DNA of 9,347 nucleotides from Burkholderiales bacterium. GTDB taxonomy: Bacteria > Pseudomonadota > Gammaproteobacteria > Burkholderiales > UBA11063. Positions 4,733 to 9,347 of this stretch are shown in pieces; the stretch's first letter is position 1; each line of letters begins with the position of its first letter. A model generated the notes under the pieces. The model was not told the DNA's origin. It did not search any database and saw nothing but the letters and a program-made list of their open reading frames with translations. Both the position numbers and the translations under genes were made by a program. Where the stretch lies: the NCBI GenBank assembly GCA_026461645.1, contig JAPJMP010000222.1, positions 1 to 9,347 on the forward strand, given 5' to 3'.

Positions 4733-6594
4733 ATGCGTGTAACAAAAGCTGACGGATCGTCTATTTTTAATCCTTCAGCTAACGCTGCTTGATCAAAAAT
4801 AATTAAGGCTAAGTCTTTAGTCTCATCAGCATCAACTGAAGCATTCAATCTTCTAATTAAAGCATGATCTGGATTTATTTCCAATGTTGGTTTAGAACTA
4901 GGAATAGCTTGACCTGCTTGTTTTAAAAGTTGTTCCATATGAATACTCATGCCATTATTCTCTACAACTAAGCAACTTGGTGAATTAACTAATCTTGAAG
5001 TTACATGGACATCTTTAACCTTGTCTGCTAGTGCAGTTTTAATTTTCTCTAATACCGGCTTAGCTTGTTCATCTTTTTCTTGCTTGTCCTTAGCAAAATT
5101 AGTATCAATTTTACTTAAATCTAAACTAGCACTTGCTACTGAAACTAAATCTTTTTTCTCATATTGATTTAGATGCGACACCACCCACTCATCAATACGA
5201 TCAGTTAAAAGTAACACCTCAATATTTTTTTGCTTGAAAATTTCTAAATGTGGACTATTCTTAGCCGCATTATAACTTTCAGCTGTTATATAATAAATTT
5301 TATCTTGCTGTGCTACCATTCTACCAATGTAATCATCGAGACTAACATTTACTTCAGTAGAATCATTATGCGTTGAAGCAAATCTTAATAAAGCGGCAAT
5401 TCTGTCTTTGTTGGCAAAATCTTCAATAATACCTTCTTTTAAAACATTCCCGAATGCTTGATAAAATTTACTAAAATTAGCTGGTTCCTTTTTCGCCATA
5501 TCTTCAATTAATGATAAAATCTTTTTCGTGGAACCTGAACGTATGGCATCAATATCTTTTGAAGATTGCAAAATTTCACGAGACACATTTAGTGGCAAAT
5601 CCTGACTATCAATTACACCACGCACAAATCTTAGATAATTTGGTAATAATTTCTCAGCATCATCCATAATAAAAACACGTTTAATATATAGTTTGATTCC
5701 GTATCTTTTATTATTGTCATACAAATCAAATGGAGCTTGAGATGGAATATATAATAATTGAGTATATTCTTGCGTTCCCTCAACTCGAGCATGAATCCAA
5801 GTTAATGGATCAGTAAAATCATGCGCTATATGTTTGTAAAATTCTTTATATTCATCATCTTTGATTTCATTTTTATTTCTAACCCACAAAGCATTAGCTT
5901 TATTTACTGTTTCTAATTCATTACTTATAATTTCTTTGCCATCTTTATCATGTTCTGGCATTTTTTGCATTTTAATTGGATAATTAATATGATCTGAATA
6001 TTTTCTAATTAGTGAGCGCAATTGCCAATCAGATAATAAATCATCATTATCATCTTTTAAATGTAATGTAATAGAGGTGCCACAATTTTCTTTATTAACT
6101 GTTTCAATCGAATATTCACCACTTCCATCAGAAGTCCATAACACACCAGTTGCTTTATCCGCACCTGACTTACGAGTATGTAGCTCAACTTCTTTAGCTA
6201 CAATAAATGCTGAATAAAAACCTACTCCAAACTGTCCAATTAAATTAGCATCTTTCTTCTCATCCCCAGATAATTGTTCCAAGAATTTTTTAGTACCAGA
6301 TTTAGCAATTGTACCAATATTCTCTACCACTTCATCATAATTCATACCAATACCGTTGTCAGATATTGTGATAGTTTTTGCTTCTTTATTAAAACTAATT
6401 TCAATAAATAATTCTTGATCATGGCTCATTTGCGGGTTTTTAATTTGTTCAAAACGTAGCTTATCGATCGCATCAGATGCATTCGATACTAATTCACGCA
6501 GAAAAATTTCTTTATTTGAGTATAAAGAATGTATCATTAAATGCAATAATTGTTTTACTTCTGTTTGAAAACTTAGTGTTTTTTTATTACTCAT
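4714..6594 (-). CDS. htpG: HSP90-family molecular chaperone HtpG
   Basis: Protein of 626 residues (E. coli HtpG has 624), so full length. The N-terminal GHKL ATPase domain shows E34-x-x-x-N38-A-S-D41, D79-N-G-I-G-M, I-G-T-I-A-K-S-G-T near 93-101 and G120-Q-F-G-V-G-F-Y-S. The middle domain carries V-R-G-V-I-D-S, L-P-L-N-V-S-R-E, including the conserved ATP-sensing arginine. The C-terminal dimerisation domain follows and ends in a short MNKLIS tail with no charged MEEVD motif, as expected in bacteria. It works in the cytoplasm as a homodimeric ATP-driven chaperone remodelling client proteins with DnaK. The ATG has AGGA eight bases upstream (minus strand, near 6603-6606). A CTTGAAA box farther upstream suggests heat-shock control. 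It is transcribed alone, converging with grxC and diverging from the OppA-like gene. Confidence 0.97.
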   Translation of the reverse strand: MSNKKTLSFQTEVKQLLHLMIHSLYSNKEIFLRELVSNASDAIDKLRFEQIKNPQMSHDQELFIEISFNKEAKTITISDNGIGMNYDEVVENIGTIAKSGTKKFLEQLSGDEKKDANLIGQFGVGFYSAFIVAKEVELHTRKSGADKATGVLWTSDGSGEYSIETVNKENCGTSITLHLKDDNDDLLSDWQLRSLIRKYSDHINYPIKMQKMPEHDKDGKEIISNELETVNKANALWVRNKNEIKDDEYKEFYKHIAHDFTDPLTWIHARVEGTQEYTQLLYIPSQAPFDLYDNNKRYGIKLYIKRVFIMDDAEKLLPNYLRFVRGVIDSQDLPLNVSREILQSSKDIDAIRSGSTKKILSLIEDMAKKEPANFSKFYQAFGNVLKEGIIEDFANKDRIAALLRFASTHNDSTEVNVSLDDYIGRMVAQQDKIYYITAESYNAAKNSPHLEIFKQKNIEVLLLTDRIDEWVVSHLNQYEKKDLVSVASASLDLSKIDTNFAKDKQEKDEQAKPVLEKIKTALADKVKDVHVTSRLVNSPSCLVVENNGMSIHMEQLLKQAGQAIPSSKPTLEINPDHALIRRLNASVDADETKDLALIIFDQAALAEGLKIDDPSAFVTRMNKLIS

Positions 6595-6626
6595 GTAAAA
6601 AATCCTTTTAAAAATTAGTAATATAT

Positions 6627-6654
6627 ATATAAGTATTACTTTTTAGTTTTCAAG
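6627..6654 (-). promoter_or_regulatory. htpG promoter, RpoH-like -35 with AT-rich -10
   Basis: On the minus strand CTTGAAA (6648-6654) matches the sigma-32 -35 consensus exactly, and 13 bases later ACTTATAT (6627-6634) matches CCCCATNT only in part. The same region also reads as a sigma-70 promoter, TTGAAA, 18 bases, TATATA. Dual use is possible. It sits about 40-60 bases before the htpG start. Confidence 0.45.
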
Positions 6655-6976
6655 ATTATTTTAGTGAGTATTAAAATTTATTTAATTATGCTAAATTCAA
6701 ACTACACAATAAATGAAAATATACCTTCTGCAGTATCGCAATTTTGCATGGTATCGATACAATTATTCAATGTATATCGATTAATAATGACAGCATAAAT
6801 ATTTAGCAAAAAAATGAAACAGCCCCTTCATTGGCACAACATCAAAAGAGTACATCCACGCTTGAGTAATAAACGAAATCCAGGTAAAAAATATTTGCAA
6901 TTAGATAGAAGTGATAAAATGGCGCTTAAATAAAAAAAATCCAATATGTACTTGGCCCGTACACAAATATAGATTA
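6655..6976. other. Intergenic region between htpG and the OppA-like gene, no supported gene
   Basis: About 320 bases between the divergent promoters. It contains three TATCG words (6734, 6752, 6775), an inverted ATCGATA repeat, and a 39-codon frame on the plus strand (6814-6933, starting MKQPLHWHN, very basic) without a Shine-Dalgarno site. The opposite strand is also stop-free over much the same stretch. I do not regard either as a demonstrated gene. The word GGGGCTG occurs here in reverse (near 6820) and also near 1777. Confidence 0.5.
6753..6781. repeat. Inverted repeat ATCGATA/TATCGAT
   Basis: Seven-base arms at 6753-6759 and 6775-6781 are separated by 15 bases. Their self-complementary ATCGAT cores are 23 bases apart, roughly two helical turns. 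This could be a paired regulator site for one of the two divergent genes, but no known regulator motif is recognised. Confidence 0.3.
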
Positions 6977-7006
6977 TTTCAAAATTAAGTTATTTTATAG
7001 TATAAT
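6977..7006 (+). promoter_or_regulatory. Promoter of the OppA-like lipoprotein gene
   Basis: A perfect TATAAT at 7001-7006 lies 18 bases after a weak TTTCAA (6977-6982). Transcription near 7013 would give a 30-base leader that contains the strong ribosome site AAAGGGG at 7032-7038. Confidence 0.5.
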
Positions 7007-7042
7007 TATTAAAAAGTTGTATTTATAAACTAAAGGGGTCAT

Positions 7043-8656
7043 ATGAAAATATTAAAGATTTTACTTTTATCATTAACTGTTAGTACTTTATTATTTGGTT
7101 GCTCCCCTGAAGAAAATAATTTAAAACATAAAAATGTTTTAGACGTTGATATTGGTTCAGAACCAGCAACTTTAGATCCGGGTAAAGTTGAAGATGCTGA
7201 AGAGTTACGCATTTTAAACGATTTATTTGCTGGATTAGTTGATTTTTCTCAATCTAATGTTCCAGCCGCAGGTTTAGCCTCAAACTGGGATATAACTAAT
7301 AACGGCAAAACCTATATTTTTCATTTAAGATCTCATCTTAAATTTTCGGATGGAAGTCCAATTCGTGCCAGTGATTTTGTTTATTCATGGCAAAGATTGG
7401 TTGACCCGCAGACAGCCTCACCCTATAATTTTTTACTTAATGATGTGGTGAATGCCCCAGAAATAATCGCAGGTACTAAACCTAGTAGTAGTTTAGGCGT
7501 GTCAGCTCCAGACGATCATACCTTTGTTGTTAATCTGATTAGACCAGATCGACAATTTTTAGTTTATTTAACCCTTCCTGCTACATATGTTGTGCCACAA
7601 AACACTATTAAACTTTATGGTAATAATTGGACCAATCCAAAAAATATGGTGACATCTGGTGCTTATAAACTTAACGCTCATGTGGTTAATGGCTATGTTA
7701 TGGTGCAAAAGAACCCATATTTCTATGATGCTAAACACGTAACAATTGAATACGTTAAATATTTTCCAATAGTTGATTCTAATGTTGCAATTTCATCGTA
7801 TAAAACCGGTGAATTAGATACCACTTGGAAAAACGTACCAATCGATCAATTTGCTACAATTAAACAACAATTTGCTAACCAACTTCATGTCACACCAGCA
7901 GAAAGAACTATGCATCTAAGTTTTAATTTAAAATTACCTAAATATGCAAATAATATAAAATTAAGACAGGCGTTATCTATGGCGATTGATCGTAATGTTT
8001 TGACCAATGAAGTACTAAAATCAGGACAAAAACCTCTCTATTCGATTGTAACACCAACCATTAATTATCAAAGATATGCCAACGTTCGATACACCTGGGC
8101 CGATTTATCCCGTAAAGAACAAATTGCCATGGCACAAAAATTATATGCTGATGCCGGCTATAATGCTAAACATCCAGCACATATAACTTTGTCATATTTT
8201 ACTAATGATTTAAACAAGAAAACCTGTTTAGCAATTGCCTCAATGTGGCAATCAATTTTAGGTGCTAATGTTAAAATTCAAACTCAAGAACGCAAAGCTT
8301 TTGATGCACTAGGACATAAAGGTGACTTTGATATTAGATTAAGCACCTGGGGCGCTGATTATAATGCAGTTACAACTTATACTAATATCTATAGATGTAA
8401 CAATGCTAATAACTACGCTAATTATTGCAGTAACGCTTATGAATCTTACATTGAATTAGCACAAAATACAACATCTGATGCTGATGAAATTAAGTTGTAT
8501 TCAGATGCCATTAGTACTGCCAATAATGATTATCCGGTTATTCCGTTGTATCAACCAACGCAACAAAGATTAGTAAGCACCAGAGTATTAAATTATCTAA
8601 TCGATGAAAACTATTTAGATAATGTTCAATCTAAATGGTTTACCTTTAATAAATAA
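7043..8656 (+). CDS. oppA: OppA-like peptide-binding lipoprotein (SBP family 5)
   Basis: Protein of 537 residues (E. coli OppA 543, MppA 537). It starts with a lipoprotein signal, and the lipobox L-F-G-C20 sets Cys20 as the lipidated residue; the following Ser suggests outer-membrane sorting rather than inner-membrane retention. The family-5 solute-binding fold is shown by E-P-A-T-L-D-P near residue 40, L-A-S-N-W-D, Y-x-F-x-L-R, K-F-S-D-G-S-P-x-x-A-S-D-F-V-Y-S-W near 95-110, and R-Q-A-L-S-M-A-I-D-R near 310-320. Such proteins deliver oligopeptides, or murein peptides in the case of MppA, to an OppBCDF ABC transporter. No permease or ATPase gene follows; the next gene is convergent, so this is an orphan binding protein at this locus. 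The ATG at 7043 has AAAGGGG about four bases upstream. The substrate cannot be read from sequence, and the symbol denotes the family. Confidence 0.85.
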   Translation: MKILKILLLSLTVSTLLFGCSPEENNLKHKNVLDVDIGSEPATLDPGKVEDAEELRILNDLFAGLVDFSQSNVPAAGLASNWDITNNGKTYIFHLRSHLKFSDGSPIRASDFVYSWQRLVDPQTASPYNFLLNDVVNAPEIIAGTKPSSSLGVSAPDDHTFVVNLIRPDRQFLVYLTLPATYVVPQNTIKLYGNNWTNPKNMVTSGAYKLNAHVVNGYVMVQKNPYFYDAKHVTIEYVKYFPIVDSNVAISSYKTGELDTTWKNVPIDQFATIKQQFANQLHVTPAERTMHLSFNLKLPKYANNIKLRQALSMAIDRNVLTNEVLKSGQKPLYSIVTPTINYQRYANVRYTWADLSRKEQIAMAQKLYADAGYNAKHPAHITLSYFTNDLNKKTCLAIASMWQSILGANVKIQTQERKAFDALGHKGDFDIRLSTWGADYNAVTTYTNIYRCNNANNYANYCSNAYESYIELAQNTTSDADEIKLYSDAISTANNDYPVIPLYQPTQQRLVSTRVLNYLIDENYLDNVQSKWFTFNK

Positions 8657-8682
8657 ACTATAGCCTTACTGCTGTAACTTAA

Positions 8683-9347
8683 TTAATATAGCAATGCTGG
8701 ATAAGTAAATAATAAAATGTGGGTCAAATTAAGTAAAAAATGAGTCAAAATGCTGGCCTCTATTCTTTGCGTAACTTTATATACCCAACCATATAATATT
8801 CCAGCCACACTAGCCAAAATAACATATTTGATGCCACCGGCATAATGCATCAAACCAAAAATAATTGCTGGAATAATTATAGCGATATAATTAGCATAAC
8901 AAAATTTTAATTGTTGTAAACTTTGCTGCAAAAATCCACGAAATAAACCTTCCTCGGCCACACAGGTAAACAATAAATTACTGACTAACCACAGCCATAA
9001 GTTATGCGGCAATTTAGGTTCAAATCTAACATAACCAAAAAGTAAAGTCAAAATTAGAATAATAAAAATTACCAAGGGTAATCTGACAATTACTTTGCTC
9101 CATAAATCTTTCCATGCTGTTACAGTATGAGCTAAATTTAATGTAACACCTAAAATTATTATACCTACAATTGTTTTATCAAAATTCCAATATAAGGTAA
9201 AAGGTACAGCATCCGGTGTAAATTGTATTTTATGCCAGATTAATAAATTATTAAACCCAGGAATTTTGTGCGTTTCAAATGCCAAGGCAATTAAAAATAT
9301 TGGTAACCACAAAATTATTTTAATTTTAAGTGCCGCTTTATAATACA
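8683..9347 (-). CDS. CPBP (Abi/CAAX-protease-like) intramembrane metalloprotease, 5' end beyond window
   Basis: The frame runs without a stop to the right edge of the window, so the gene is probably partial. The TTG at 9310-9312 is one possible start, but 11 more codons (YYKAALKIKII...) precede it and the base pair at the very edge reads xTG, possibly an ATG. At least 220 residues are visible with several membrane segments. The CPBP motifs are complete: E-E-G-L-F-R (motif 1; residues 120-125 counted from the TTG), F-G-L-M-H (152-156) and H-F-L-L-N (191-195), which supply the glutamates and histidines that bind the metal in this family. Members cleave or process membrane substrates, and some give bacteriocin self-immunity; the role here is unknown. 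It ends with T-H-I-L-L-F-T-Y-P, common in gammaproteobacterial members. It converges with the OppA-like gene, with 26 bases between stop codons. Confidence 0.88.
   Translation of the reverse strand, partial: YYKAALKIKIILWLPIFLIALAFETHKIPGFNNLLIWHKIQFTPDAVPFTLYWNFDKTIVGIIILGVTLNLAHTVTAWKDLWSKVIVRLPLVIFIILILTLLFGYVRFEPKLPHNLWLWLVSNLLFTCVAEEGLFRGFLQQSLQQLKFCYANYIAIIIPAIIFGLMHYAGGIKYVILASVAGILYGWVYKVTQRIEASILTHFLLNLTHILLFTYPALLY

Noticed and set aside
4949..5167. Plus-strand 72-codon frame opposite htpG
   Set aside because: It lies wholly within the strongly conserved htpG coding sequence, has no ribosome site and is a shadow frame.
6620..6631. TA dinucleotide run near the htpG -10 as a phase-variation tract
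   Set aside because: The run is only about six units and is typical of AT-rich promoters; no evidence of variable length is available from one sequence.
1777..6826. GGGGCTG at about 1777 (plus) and its reverse complement at about 6820, resembling insertion-sequence ends
   Set aside because: Only seven bases agree and they flank intact housekeeping genes over 5 kb. There is no transposase or target-site duplication, so chance is the simpler explanation.

Overview
This 9.3-kb window is AT-rich bacterial chromosome with short intergenic regions and ordinary Shine-Dalgarno sites. The family mix is a YicC-type endoribonuclease, a CPYC glutaredoxin, an HtpG of about 626 residues, an OppA-like solute-binding protein and a CPBP membrane protease. 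This fits a low-GC gammaproteobacterium, perhaps a host-associated lineage such as Francisella relatives or Legionellales. That placement is inference from composition and protein style; nothing here fixes the genus. I see no tRNA, rRNA, CRISPR array or intact mobile element.

Left part (1-3336), plus strand: three genes for exported proteins. The first (80-547) is a small, tryptophan-rich secreted protein of unknown function with one Asp-box-like motif. The second (629-1750) is a secreted seven-repeat YVTN/lactonase-like beta-propeller. The third (2122-3336) is a secreted seven-repeat protein of the GloVer tandem-repeat type. Both repeat proteins seem to close their ring by sharing one blade between the N and C termini. 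For both, the first ATG of the longest reading frame is probably not the true start. The genes are separated by 81 and about 370 bases and have their own promoter-like sites, so they are neighbours rather than a clear operon.

Central part (3477-6594): housekeeping genes. yicC (minus) and grxC (plus) diverge from a 48-base gap in which two perfect extended -10 boxes face each other and overlap. grxC converges with htpG (minus), and each has a hairpin overlapping its stop codon. htpG has a CTTGAAA box at heat-shock-promoter position upstream.

Right part (6595-9347): a 448-base noncoding stretch holds the htpG promoter, an inverted ATCGATA repeat and the promoter of an orphan OppA-like lipoprotein (7043-8656). 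That gene converges with a CPBP intramembrane protease gene whose 5' end is cut by the window edge.

The most interesting points are the cluster of secreted propeller proteins beside an unknown secreted protein, and the face-to-face yicC/grxC promoters. No complete new multi-gene system is evident.
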